The position numbers and the translations under genes are program-made. Below are positions 39,260 to 49,595 of a stretch of 64,000 nucleotides of DNA, piece by piece. The notes beneath the pieces were generated by a model. The model had not been told where the DNA came from, made no database searches, and was given only the letters and a program-made list of their open reading frames with translations. Location of the stretch: NCBI RefSeq assembly GCF_027595985.1, contig NC_073304.1, positions 222,012,223 through 222,076,222 on the forward strand, in the 5' to 3' direction. The first letter of the stretch is position 1. The number at the start of each line of letters is the position of its first letter. Origin of the DNA: Sorex araneus. Taxonomy: Eukaryota > Chordata > Mammalia > Eulipotyphla > Soricidae.

Positions 39260-39435
39260 CTTTTTGTTTGTTTTTTGGGTCACACCCAGCGATGCACAGG
39301 GGTTACTCCTGGCTCATGCACTCAGGAAGTACTCCTGGCGGTGCTTGGGGGACCATATGGGATGCTGGGATTTGAACCCGGGTCAGCTGCGTGCAAGGCA
39401 GACGACCTACCTGCTATGCTATTGCTCCAGCCCCA
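39260..39435 (-). repeat. SOR-type SINE in L1 ORF2
   Basis: TCAATTTCTAAT at 39248-39259 and 39436-39447; it splits the L1 reading frame. Confidence 0.95.
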
Positions 39436-39628
39436 TCAATTTCTAATTTTTTGAGAATCATCCATATTGTTTTCCAAAAGGGCTGAACCAGTCGGCATTC
39501 CCACCAGCAGTGAAGGAGAGTCCCTTTCTCCCCACATCTATGCCAATACCGGTTGCTTTTGTTTTTTGGGATGTGGGCCAGTCTCTGTGGTGTGAGATGA
39601 TATCTCATTTGCTACTTTTAAAGCTTTC

Positions 39629-40282
39629 TTGGGTAGCATGTTTTTGTTTGTTTCTGCAGTGTCTGGGATGGTGTGCAAGGCAAGTGCTCTGCTGAGCTAG
39701 TCTTTGGCCGAGTCACTCAACTTATTCCATCCCGAGCCACTGGCACCGCTGCATTAGATCTTTTCTCATCTTCTGATGTTTGTTTGTCAGCTTGTCCTGT
39801 GCTAACCACACATGGTCTATGTGTCGTTTATTATCAACGTGGAGAGGGGAGGAAATGAAGGGGAAGGAAGAACACTTGAGGTTGGGCAAAAGCTGCTGGA
39901 TATTGGCGTTTATTATCGTGAGGGAGGAACAGGTTCTGATTTGGGCTTAAGACGCCAGTGGAGGCTCCCTGGCGGGTGGCCAGATAAGAGATGTTGCCAT
40001 CACTCCCTCTCAGGACGCGACGGGGGCAGTGGGCAGAATGGGTGTATCTGGCTGAGATAGAGCAGCTGGGAAGCCGGCCGAGTTACCAGAGTGTGCAGGG
40101 TGGAGGGAAAAGATAGCTCAGGAAAGACCAACTTTGAGGAGGCCCCCGGGGAGGTGATAGGAAGGAGAACCTGCCAAGAAGATAGGGAAGCAACCATCAA
40201 GGGGGGGGGGGGGCGGAGAATGAAGTATCGCCATGTTGACAAATGCTACAGGGTCATGGGGGTGGCAGTTCCTTCAGATTTG
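39629..40282. other. Unique intergenic sequence, no gene seen
   Basis: A short SINE-like fragment occurs near 39668-39700 (GGTGTGCAAGGCAAGTGC). A G-run is at 40201-40213. No supported exon. Confidence 0.45.
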
Positions 40283-40533
40283 GTGTCACTGTCACTGTCA
40301 TCCCGTTGCTCATCGATTTGCTCGTGCGGGCACCAGTAACGTCTCCATTGTGAGACTTGTTGTTACTGTTTTTGGCATATCAAATACACCACGGGTAGCT
40401 TGCCAGGCTCTGCCATGTGGGCGAGATAGTCTCGGTAGCTTGCCGGGCTCTCCGAGAGGGGAGGAGGAATCGAACCCGGGTCGGCCATGTGCAAGGCAAA
40501 CGCCCTACCCGCTGTGCTATTGCTCTAGCCCTA
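40283..40533 (-). repeat. SINE family B, full-length
   Basis: From the (TCACTG)n tail through CGTTGCTCATCGATTTGCTC, TCTCCATTGTGAGACTTG, GGCATATCAAATACACC and GTAGCTTGCCGGGCTCTCCG to the SOR-like head (GAATCGAACCCGGGTCGGCC to GCTCTAGCCC). The best copy for defining the family. Confidence 0.87.
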
Positions 40534-40572
40534 CTTACTTACTTACTTACAGATTTGGTGACCAAATAAATT

Positions 40573-40746
40573 ATCTTTTGGGTTGGGGGCCACACCCAGG
40601 GATGCTCAGGAGTTACTCCTGGCTCAGCACTCAGGAATCACTCTTGGTGGGGCTCTGTGGACCAAATGGGATGCCGGGGATCAAACAAACCCGAGTTGGC
40701 TGCATGCCAGACAATCGCCCGCCTGGCCCTGCTATTGCTCCAGCCT
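40573..40746 (-). repeat. SOR-related SINE
   Basis: Full-length with AAAC duplication (GGATCAAACAAACCCG). Confidence 0.9.
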
Positions 40747-41165
40747 CAGTGGGGAGAAGATTAGTGGGGAGGGGACACGGGAGGAAGCTGAGCGGCCTTG
40801 GGCAGGGGCGGGGCTGCGAGGTGAGGAGGAGCTAATCAGCACCGGGTGAGGAGCTGAGCAGTGAATGGAAGGAGAGCAACAGGGGAGGCGGGCAATGGGA
40901 TCACTGCTGCTGCCGTCAGGAGAAGATACTCAGTTATTTATAGACTCCCGGCTTCTGGAGGGCTTCAGGGAAGGAGCTGGTGGCGGGAGAGCGTTGGGGA
41001 GTCCAGGAGGGAGGGGGGAGCAGACGGAGGAGGTCTGTGTTCTGGGTGGGCCTGGGCTCACTGGAGGCAGGGAGGCGCCTGCAACGCCCTGAGCCCCCTG
41101 GAGGACAGGTGGTGCTACTACAGGCACATTTACAAGCGCCGGGAAGGATCTTTCTTTTCCCGCCC
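40747..41165. other. Unique GC-rich sequence, no gene seen
   Basis: Open frames here are short and lack homology that I recognise. Confidence 0.4.
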
Positions 41166-41472
41166 TGGTGGGTGCCACACTCAGCAGTACTCAGGGGCTA
41201 CTCCCGGCTGGGTGTTTGGGGGTCGCACCCTGCAGTGCTTGAGGTGCCATGTGGTGCTGGGTGCTCTCCTGCCTGCGAGGCAGGCACTCAGCCCTTTGAG
41301 CGGTCTTCCTTACCCCCAAGAGGTTATTTTGGGGGCTTGGGGCCATACTCAGCAGCACTCAGGGATTACTTCTAGCAGGGTTTGGGGGACCATATGGGGT
41401 GGCAGGGAGCAAGCCTGGGTTGGCTGCATGCAAGGCAAAGCGCCTTACCCGCTATAGTATCTCTCTAGTCCT
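41166..41472 (-). repeat. Two older SOR-related SINEs
   Basis: Rearranged copy 41166-41315 (GTGCCACACTCAGCAGTAC) and a more complete copy 41327-41472 (GGGGCCATACTCAGCAGCAC to CTCTCTAGTCC). Confidence 0.7.
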
Positions 41473-41534
41473 TTAAGAAAGGTTATTTATTGAATTCTTT
41501 AGTACTTCTTGAAACTGGCTTGATGTCCACTCTA

Positions 41535-41694
41535 TTTTTTTTTCTTTTTGGGTCACACCTGACAATGCACAGGGGTTACTCCTGGCTCATGCACTCAGGA
41601 ATTCCTCCTGGCGGTGCTCAGAGAACCATATGGGATGCTGGGAATCGAACCCGGGTCATCTGCGGGCAAGGCAAATGCCCTACCCGCTGTGCTA
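41535..41694 (-). repeat. SOR-type SINE ending in a foldback
   Basis: Typical copy up to CCCGCTGTGCTA. Its head half is then repeated in inverted orientation (see 41643-41755). Confidence 0.92.
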
Positions 41695-41755
41695 TTGTTG
41701 CTCTAGCACAGCGGGTAGGGCATTTGCCTTGCCCGCAGATGACCTGGGTTCGATT
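41643..41755. repeat. 52-bp-arm inverted repeat (hairpin)
   Basis: Left arm 41643-41694, nine-base spacer TTGTTGCTC, right arm 41704-41755. The arms are complementary with one mismatch and share the private variant CCGCAGATGAC, so one arm was copied from the other. Confidence 0.92.
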
Positions 41756-41845
41756 AACCTTATGAATTTGTTGAAGAATTGGGAGAACGGGGGCAGAAAG
41801 GTGGGTAAAATTAATTTGTTGTAGAACTGAAATTAAGTAACCGGG

Positions 41846-41930
41846 GGCTGGGGGTGTAGCTCGGAGGCAGAGCACCTGCCTTGCACACATGAGGCCCTGG
41901 GTTCAAGATCCAAAAGCAAACAAATAATCC
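41846..41930 (+). repeat. ID-like (tRNA-Ala-like) SINE
   Basis: GGGGGTGTAGCTCGGAGGCAGAGCACC and ACACATGAGGCCCTGGGTTC are a tRNA-Ala-like A and B box, followed by an A-rich tail. Confidence 0.65.
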
Positions 41931-42159
41931 ACACTTATTTACGGTTCACCCAAGGTAACCCAAAAGTGAAGACCTAGAGTATGATAAATTAAGTCTCCCT
42001 AAACCTTTTTCCTGGTGAGTGGCAGTAGAGTGGAGGTGTCGGGGTTCCCGCACATGAGGGCTTGCTCCAGCCCTGGAACCATCTCCCCTCCCTAAACATT
42101 TAAAAAAATGAGTTACCAAAACAATGACACTAAAAATCGGTGACTTTGATTATTTTGCT

Positions 42160-42317
42160 TGTTTTCTTTTGGGGGGGGCCTGTACCTGGCAATGCTCAGG
42201 GCTTACTCCTGGCTCTGTGCTCACTCCTGACAGGGCTCAGGGACCATATAGGTACCAGGGATCAAACCCAGGTCAGACACCAGCAAGGTAAGCACCGCTG
42301 TACTATCGCCCTGGCCC
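42160..42317 (-). repeat. SOR-related SINE
   Basis: Older, slightly shortened copy (GTACCTGGCAATGCTCAGGGC to CTATCGCCCTGGCCCC). Confidence 0.85.
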
Positions 42318-42504
42318 CACACCACGTCTAATAGAGATCAAGTAAAAGCCACACCGAGGGGGTCTCTCAGCTTTTTGTCCTTGTTTTATGCCCCTGAGCA
42401 CAGGACCGCCCCACCAGTAGAAATTGGTCCACACTCAGACCCCCTGGGCATCCTTCCCTGTCTTCACTTAGCACAATCGCTTCTTTCTCTTTCTTTTCTT
42501 TCTT

Positions 42505-42692
42505 TTTTTTTTTTTTTTGTTGGGGTGTGTGCACACCAGCGATGCTTGGGGTTACTCGCGGCTCTGACTCAGTAATCACTCTCGGCAGATGTGGGGGACC
42601 ATATGGGATGTGGGAGAGGGAACCCAGGTCGACTGCATGCAAGGCCAGGTCCTACAGCGGTGCTATTGCTCGGTGGTTCTATCGCTCTGGCC
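42505..42692 (-). repeat. SOR-related SINE
   Basis: T-tract, GATGCTTGGGGTTACTCGC; the head end is partly duplicated (GCTATTGCTCGGTGGTTCTATCGCTCTGGCC). Confidence 0.85.
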
Positions 42693-43443
42693 TGGACCCC
42701 CTCCTCTTTCTGATGCCCAATGGCCCTCCTCCCATCTGGGGGGTGCGCAGCTCTCAGGGACAAGCCCGCTTCCACCCTCAGAGCGCTTGCCCATACCCCG
42801 CCCCCCCCCTCCCCCCCGCTCATGGCTGGAAGATGCTGGTCCCTGGCACTTTCCGGAGCCAATGGGCGTGGCTTGGGGGTGCAGTGGGCTGTGGGGGTTT
42901 ATGCCCTCTCCCCTCGACCGGGAGGGTTCCACGCCCCTCAGCTGGGGTTTCAGGCTTCTTCCACACCTAACATGACCCCTGACACATCAGTGAGTGCAAA
43001 ATAAATGCCGATGCATCCTTGGAGGAAGACACAAACGCCCTCATCTCTCCATGTTGCGGGGATGAAAAGCCATTTCCTCTATTTATTCCAAAGATAAATT
43101 GAGGCACAGACTGGAAGCGCCCCCTCAGCCCCCACCCCCACCCCCCCAGCCACCGCCTCCTGGGCCAGTATCAGGCTGTTTTTTTGGTTTGTTTTCCCCA
43201 AGGCCAGATGGGTTAACGCTGTCCCCTCCCAAGTCTCCCAGCTGACAGCTCTGCATCCCCAGATAGGAACCTGCCCCGCCCCCCTCCAGCTGCAGAGTCT
43301 GTCCCCCCCCCTTACCACACAGACCCCAGCGCAGCTGGTCTGGCGCCAGCTGAAAGTAACCAGTGCCTTGGGCGCTCATTGGCTACTCCGGGTCTTTTCA
43401 AAAAGAAACAAGGAACCAGTAGAAAAGGAAGGCTTGGACCAGA
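42693..43443. other. Unique GC-rich sequence, no gene seen
   Basis: C-runs (42800-42817, 43125-43150) but no recognised exon or repeat family. Confidence 0.4.
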
Positions 43444-43520
43444 TACACACACACACACACCCACACACACATGCCCAGCTCGCGCTCTCTCTCACTCTCT
43501 GTCTCTCTCTGTCTCTCTTT

Positions 43521-43567
<47 letters not shown>
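43444..43567. repeat. (CA)n-(CT)n-(CA)n compound microsatellite
   Basis: ACAC repeats, then CTCT repeats, then about 44 bases of pure CA. Confidence 0.97.
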
Positions 43568-43568
<1 letters not shown>

Positions 43569-43795
43569 TTGGCCCATCCACCAGCAGGAGCTACTAGCAG
43601 GGCTGTTTATTTATTTATTTTTTTCCAGTTCTTTTTGTTTGGGGACAACATCTGGTCCAAGCATGCTCTGGGCTACACCTGGTGGGTGCCCCTACCTCAG
43701 GGCCAACCCCCCGAGCAGACCTGGGCTGCAGCCTGGGGCGTGCTCGCCCAAACCCCTGTCTTTGGGTGCCAGCTTTGGGATCTTCTTTGTTTGGT

Positions 43796-43962
43796 CTGGT
43801 TTTCTGTCCACGTTCGGCAGTGCTCAGGGGTTACTCCTGCCTGGCTCTGTGCTCAGAGATCACTTCTGGTGGGGCTCAGGGGAATATATCAGGTCACAGG
43901 GATGGAACCCTGCTCGGCCCAGTGGAGAGCAAGCAGCCTGCCCCATGCGCATCGCTCCAGCC
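43796..43962 (-). repeat. Older SOR-related SINE
   Basis: CGTTCGGCAGTGCTCAGGGG to GCGCATCGCTCCAGCC. A further degraded piece may lie at 43612-43790. Confidence 0.78.
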
Positions 43963-44087
43963 AGGGGAGACCCCTATGTCCATTGGAGTTTTTGCCCGAT
44001 CCATGACAACCCTCTCTCTCTCCTTTCTTCCTTTCTTCTTTCTCCTTTCTTTCTTTTTATTTCTTCTTCCTTCTTGTCTTCATATGT

Positions 44088-44434
44088 TTGTTTGTTTTGG
44101 GGCCATACCCAGCGATGCTCAGGGGTTACTCCTGGCCCTGCACTCAGAAACCACAAACCCCTCCTGGCAGTACTTGGGGGACCCTATGGGATGCTGGGGA
44201 TAGAACCTGGGTCGGCTATGTGCAAGGCAAGTGTCCTGCCTGCCATACTACTGTTCAGGCCCTCTTCCTGTCATTTGGGCCACATCCTGTGGTGTTCAGG
44301 GCTTATTCCTGGCTTTGGCTCTGTGCTGAGGGATCACTCCTGACAGGGCTCAGGGGACCATATGGGGTGCCGGGTCTCAAACTCAGGTCAGCTTCGTGCA
44401 AGGCAAGTGTCCTACCTGCTGCCCGTCTCCAGCC
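44088..44434 (-). repeat. Two SOR-related SINEs in tandem
   Basis: 44088-44262 (with ACAAACCCC insertion) and 44272-44434 (GGGCCACATCCTGTGGTGTTC), same orientation. Confidence 0.85.
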
Positions 44435-44883
44435 CCAAACTTCTTTCCTTTCCTCCAACTTCCCTGTCGGCCTGGAGTTGCGGGACAGACTCTCAGTGCA
44501 CTATCTCGTCTCCCTCTGTGGGAGGCTGGACATTAAGAAGGATCTGAGACTCTGGGAAACTGGGAGACATCTGGGGACTTGGTCAAGGCCACACGCTAGC
44601 AAGGGGCCAGCCATGGGCTTAGCCGCTGCCTGGGCTCCCCACCCTCCTGGGGGACACGCCCATGCACCCAGACATGTGGCTCAGCAGATAGGAGGGCAGA
44701 GGGGGCAGCGCTGCCAGGGAGCAGGTGAGCCCGCCCTCTCCCGGGCAGCCCTATGTCCCCTCCTCTCCGGAGGAAGGCAGCTCAGGGGGCCGGAGAGGAG
44801 AACTCGAGGGCAGGAAATTCCCCCTGCCTGAGGAGGGCTGGCAGCACAGGGAGAACCTGGGATGTGCACAAGAGTCAGACTGG

Positions 44884-45060
44884 GGGGGCTGGAGCGATAG
44901 CACAGCGGGTAGGGAGTTTGCCTTGCACATGGCCGACCTGGGTTCCATCTCCGGCATCCCACAGGGTCCCCCGAGCACTGCCAGGAGTAATTCCTGAGTG
45001 CATGAGCCAGGAGTAACCTCTGTGCATTGCCGTGTGTGACCCAAAAAGAAAAAAAAAAAA
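44884..45060 (+). repeat. SOR-type SINE
   Basis: Full-length with A-tail. A MIR-like remnant lies upstream at about 44560-44640. Confidence 0.93.
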
Positions 45061-45264
45061 GAATCAACAGGCAAAGATGGACGCTGTGGCCCCTCTCCCC
45101 CCAGGTGGCCTGCAGCTGTCCGGCCGCAGCCACTCACTAGGGAGCTGAGCGTGTATCACACTCCGGAAGCATCCCCGCCTCCCCCCTCGCCTGCCTTCTT
45201 CCCTCTGTCACCAGCCGGCCCTGCCCAGCAGTTGCAGGTGCTAGAATGAGGGGTTTTGGTTTTG

Positions 45265-45433
45265 GTTTAGTTTTGGGGCCACGCCTGGCGGTGCTCAGGG
45301 CTTACTCCTGGCTCTGCACTCAGGGGTCACTCCTGGCGGTGCTCAGGGAACAGTATGGGCTGCTTTGTGTCGAGGCTGGGTCGGCTGCATAACAAGGCTC
45401 GTGCCCTACCTGCTGTAGGGTCGCTCGAGCCAC
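45265..45433 (-). repeat. SOR-related SINE
   Basis: GGGGCCACGCCTGGCGGTGC to GGGTCGCTCGAGCC. Confidence 0.85.
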
Positions 45434-45749
45434 CGCAGTGTCATTTTGAGAACATTTTCCCGTTTACCAGTCCTCCACCCCACACCCCATACGCAGGCCT
45501 GGGCCGTGAGTGGGCAGAGCGGGGTCCCCGGGAGCTGGGGCTGGGAAGCGGAACCTCTGCCCCTCATGCCCAGTGCACCCTCCAGGCCAGTCACCTCCCC
45601 CCCCACCATGGTTTTGTGGTTTCTGGTCTCCCCCATTCCAGTCAGGGGCGGGGGGGGGGGTGCAGTGGTGTGGCAGGATCACTGGCTTCCTGCCAGCTGC
45701 GACTTCCAACTTACACTGATGCAAAAGAATTCGTTTATGGGTTTTATTA

Positions 45750-45929
45750 TTTTTTTGGGAGGGGTCACACCCAGCGATGCTCAGGGGTTCCTCCTGGCTC
45801 TGCACTCAGGAATCACTCCTGGATCCCTCCTGGTGGTGTTCAGGGGACCATATGGGATGCTGGAAATCGAACCCGGGTTGGCCGCCTACAAGGCAAACCC
45901 CCTACCCGCTGTGCTATCGATCTGGCCCC
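45750..45929 (-). repeat. SOR-type SINE
   Basis: Contains a 12-base partial duplication (CACTCCTGGATCCCTCCTGG). Confidence 0.92.
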
Positions 45930-46094
45930 AGTTCAGGCAGGTTTGACGTCTCATAAGCTGATCATCAGCAACACCCACACCCTCGCTCCCGGACCCCTCG
46001 TTACTCATATCTATCCACAAGGCTCTTTCTCCTGGGGTCGGGCTGCTTCCGGGCACTTAATTCAAACTCTGGAGTTTCGAGCAGCGAAGGTATA

Positions 46095-46255
46095 AAGAAT
46101 AAGCAGAGGCGCTTTGCAAGAGGGAGGTCGGGGTTCACGCCCCAGCACTGCACGGTCTCCTGGCCGCTGCTGGACGTGACCCTCGAGCACTGAGCTGGGA
46201 GAAGCCCCTGACCACTGCCAGGTGAAGTCCTTCCCCTCAAAAAAAAAAAAGAAAA
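46095..46255 (+). repeat. Old SOR-related SINE
   Basis: Diverged; GACCACTGCCAGGTGAAGTCC and an A-run mark the tail. Confidence 0.65.
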
Positions 46256-46728
46256 AAGAAAAAGATAATCTGGTCCCAGGGCTTCATTACAGGAGGAATT
46301 GACGGTGGGTTCCCTGCAGCCTCCTCAGCGGGTGGTGGCAGAAATTGTATAGACACTCGTCTCAAACAACCATTATCCACTATTCAAAAAATGAGTCCAT
46401 TTTTGTTGTGTGATATTGTGCCAGTTCCTTTATTGCATTATTGTGCTTTACAGTGCGGCTCATATTCTTTGATACTTGCAGTGCGTCAGCAGCCGCGCCT
46501 TTTGCTGATCCCATTCCAGGCTCTAGTCACCATTTGTGATCCCAGAGGGGCATTTCCCAGAGGACCGTGGCAGGGGGGGCAGTGCCCAGGCTCTTACTCG
46601 CTCCAGGTCAGGCGAGGGCCTTGGAGAAACCAGAGGGCGGCATGGACATGCTGACAGAGCATGGAGGGAGGCCCAGATATCGGGGGCAGCACCGGACCCC
46701 TCTGCCTGTGGTGTGAGCACAGGGAGTT

Positions 46729-46731
<3 letters not shown>

Positions 46732-46764
<33 letters not shown>

Positions 46765-47243
46765 CCTGCCTCTCCCCTCTCCCCTCTCCCCTCTCTCTCT
46801 CTCTGCCTCTCCTCTCTCTCTCTTTCTCTCTGCCTCTCCCTTCTTTCTCTCTGCCTCTCCTCTCTCTCTTTCTCTATGCCTCTCCCTTCTTTCTCTCTGC
46901 CTCTCCTCTCTCTTTCTCTCTGCCTCTCCCTTCTTTCTCTCTCTGCCTCTCCTCTCTCTCTGCCTCTCCTCTCTGCCTCTCCTCTATCTCTCTCCTCTCT
47001 CTCTGCCTTTCCTCTCTGCCTCTCCTCTCTCTCTGCCTCTCCTGTCTCTCTCCTCTCTCTCTGCCTCTCCTCTCTCTCTGCCTCCCCTCTCTCTCTCTCT
47101 CCTCTCTCTCTGCCTCTCCTCTCTCTGCCTCTCCTCTCTCTCTCTCCTCTCTCTCTGCCTCTCCCCTCTCTGCCTCTCCTCTCTCTCTCTCCTCTCTCTC
47201 TGCCTCTCCCCTCTCTCTCTCTTCCTCCCTCCCCCCTTCCATC
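46732..47243. repeat. (CT)n / TCTCTGCCTCTCC minisatellite
   Basis: About 510 bases of pure pyrimidine with embedded G. Starts as (TC)n and becomes a 13-20 base variable unit with CTCTGCCTCTCCT. It gives rise to Ser/Leu-rich spurious reading frames. Confidence 0.97.
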
Positions 47244-47254
47244 CCATCTCTCTT

Positions 47255-47416
47255 TCTCTTTTGGGCCACACTCAGCAGTGCTCAGGGATTACTCCTGTCT
47301 CTGAGCAGGAATTGCTCCTGGTGGTACTTGGGGGGACTGTGTGGGATGCTGGGAATCGAACCTGGGTCGGCAGCATGCACAGCAAGTGCCCTCCCCCCTG
47401 TACTGCCCATCCAGCC
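47255..47416 (-). repeat. SOR-related SINE next to the CT minisatellite
   Basis: GGGCCACACTCAGCAGTGC to CCCATCCAGCC. The CT array occupies the place of its T-rich tail. A MIR-like piece follows at about 47436-47490. Confidence 0.85.
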
Positions 47417-47711
47417 TGGGGTGGGGTGGGGGTTAATCTCTGAATTTCCTTTTCCTCATCTGTGACATGGGGTGAGAATGCATTCTTCGTCAAGTACTCA
47501 CTCATTCAGAAAAATGCAGCCTTTCCTGAGGCAGGCAGGGAGGGAGGCTTCAGAGGGAGGCCGGGGGTGGCCGAGCAAAGGCTCTGTGCCAGTGGACAGA
47601 GGAAACAAAGAGCCAGGAGGGGCCCGGGCTCAGCTGCTGGGAAGCAGCGTGGTGCTTCTATGAGGCCCTAGGTTCGATCCCTGGTTCTGCAGAAAAAAAC
47701 TGTTTTCTATT

Positions 47712-47882
47712 TTCTTTTTTTTGCTTTTTGAGTCACACCTGGCAATGCACATGAGTTACTCCTGGCTCTGCACTCAGAAATTGCTCCTGGCGGTGCTCAG
47801 GAGACCATATGGGATGCTGAAAATCGAACCCAGGTCAGCTACGTGCAAGGCAAACGCCCTACCCACTGTGCTATCACTCCAG
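47712..47882 (-). repeat. SOR-type SINE
   Basis: Full-length (GCTTTTTGAGTCACACC to CTATCACTCCAG). Confidence 0.93.
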
Positions 47883-47918
47883 TGCCTGGAAAAAATGCTT
47901 AATAAGAATAACCAGTGA

Positions 47919-48098
47919 GGGTCTGGAGTGATAGCACAGCGGGTAGGGCGTTTGCCTTGCACGCGGCCGACCCGGGTTCCATTCCCAGCATCCCATATGG
48001 TCCCCTGAGCACCGCCAGGGGTAATTTCTGAGTGCAGAGCCAGGAGTAACCCCTGTGCATCTCCGGGTGTGACCCAAAAAGCAAAAAAAAAAAAGAAG
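47919..48098 (+). repeat. SOR-type SINE, first of a tandem pair
   Basis: Preceded by AAGAATAACCAGTGA (47904-47918) and followed by AAGAATAAACAGTGA (48099-48113). Confidence 0.94.
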
Positions 48099-48117
48099 AA
48101 GAATAAACAGTGAAAGG

Positions 48118-48290
48118 GGGCTGGAGCAATAGCACAGTGGGTAGGGCGTTTGCCTTGCACACGGCCAACCCGGGTTCGATTCCCAGCATCCCATATGGTC
48201 CCCTGAGCACCACCAGGGGTAATTCCTGAGTGCATGACCCAGGAGTAAACCCTGTGCATCGCCAGGTGTGACCCAAAAAGAAAATAAAAT
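48118..48290 (+). repeat. SOR-type SINE, second of a tandem pair
   Basis: Followed by AAGAATGAACAGTGA (48291-48305), a third version of the same target. Confidence 0.94.
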
Positions 48291-48517
48291 AAGAATGAAC
48301 AGTGAAGCAGGAAAGTATCCCGTGGTAAGAGACGAGAGGCCGGCAGGTGGTGTGAGTCCGGCTGCGATGACAAAGGGCCATTCCCCTTCTCTTCCTGTGT
48401 CTCGGCTCCCAGGCTTCAGACTCCCTGGCCCAGGCTCCTGGGGCAGAGCCCCGTGACTCAGTTTCAGCGTGACAGGCCCCTGGACAGGGCCCAGAAGGGA
48501 GGCTTAGCTCATTCTGG

Positions 48518-48518
<1 letters not shown>

Positions 48519-48555
<37 letters not shown>

Positions 48556-48557
48556 TT
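48519..48557. repeat. (GTT)n microsatellite
   Basis: Thirteen or so GTT units ending in a T-run. Confidence 0.97.
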
Positions 48558-49069
48558 CCCAGTGGCTGGGGTCTGGTTGGTTCGGGACTTGAACCCAAGA
48601 CCGGGAGGAGGATCTCCTGCCTGCCAGTCCGGCCTCGGCGCACAGGCCGTTGGTGTGTGCGGGGCCTGCCCAGCCGGCCGGGGGCCCGGACACAGCCCCT
48701 CGCCTTCCTGGCTGCAGCTCTCCCGCTGCCTCTGACCTTTGCCATGATTCTCCCTAGGTGGATTGGCGCATCCTTGGTGACCGTCCCCCCCTGCCCGCAC
48801 CTCTCTGGCCTGTCTCCTGCCCCAGCTTATCTCCTTCTGCCCCTCCTGCCACGTGTTGCCTCCGCTGATGCTCCAGCAGCCAGAAGGGACCAGGAAGAGA
48901 AAACGCCCAAGGAAGGTGACCTCAGTCAGCAGGTCCTGGGGCGGGGGTGGGGGGTTCCTGGACCTGGGGACCCCCATCCTGCCTGGGGGGGCCTCTCACC
49001 TCCTGGCTTGGACCAGTGAGGAATAAACTCTATCTGGTGTACTGAGACTTGTTTTTTTTGTTTGTTTGT

Positions 49070-49220
49070 TTATTTGGTTTGGGTTGGGGGGGCCACACCT
49101 GACAGTGCTCAGGGCTTACTCCTGGCTCTGTGCCCAGGGATTACTTCTGACTTGGGGACCATATGGGGTGCCGGGGATTGAACCCAGGTCTGCTGCATGC
49201 CAGGCCAGTGCTTTCCCCCT
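49070..49220 (-). repeat. Older SOR-related SINE
   Basis: GGGCCACACCTGACAGTGC to CAGTGCTTTCCCCC. Confidence 0.85.
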
Positions 49221-49294
49221 TGGGTTTTCTTTTCTTTTCTTTTTTTTTCTTCTTTTGGTTTATGGGCCACACCTGGCAATACTCATGGGTTACT

Positions 49295-49582
49295 TTTTTT
49301 TTTTTAAGTGAATCACTGTGAGGTACAGTTACAGACTTACAAACTTCCATGCTTACATTTCAGTCATACAATGGTCAAAGATCTATCCCTCCACCAGTGC
49401 CCATTTTCCACCACCAATGGTCCCAGCATCCCTCCCACCATCCCCATCCCATCCCCTCCGCCCAGCCCGCCTCTGTGGCAGGGCATTCCCTTTTGCTCTC
49501 TCTCTCCTTTTGGGTGTTGCACCAGAGGCATGAGTGGCCATCGTGTTCGGCCTATCGTCTGCTTTCAGGGCGCGTCTCCCAT
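49295..49582 (-). mobile_element. L1 3' UTR, 5'-truncated insertion
   Basis: T-tract, GTGAATCACTGTGAGGTACAG, CAGTCATACAATGGTCAAAG, CTCCACCAGTGCCCATTTTCC, and a short CTCTCTCT (polypurine on the L1 strand). The same 3' end type occurs at 38284, 31443 and 53458-54140. Confidence 0.85.
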
Positions 49583-49595
49583 CTCATGGGCTACT

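Larger units (their letters stand above)
38284..39628 (-). mobile_element. 5'-truncated L1 (end of ORF2 plus 3' UTR), broken
   Basis: The poly(A) side is the T-tract at 38284-38297. The 3' UTR ends CTTTGTAACTTTCCACATGG-like on the minus strand. ORF2 C-terminal sequence is clear on the minus strand: MFIAALFTIATIWK, WYIYTMEYYVAARKHE and MLSEMSQKERDRYRK at 39162-38920, and HCWWECRLVQPFWKTIW further upstream. Two SOR copies interrupt it (38535-38690, 39260-39435). It is non-functional. The 5' break is near 39628. Confidence 0.9.

Noticed and set aside
46536-47465. 309-codon Ser/Leu-rich frame and its antisense Arg/Glu-rich frame
   Set aside because: Translations of the CT minisatellite.
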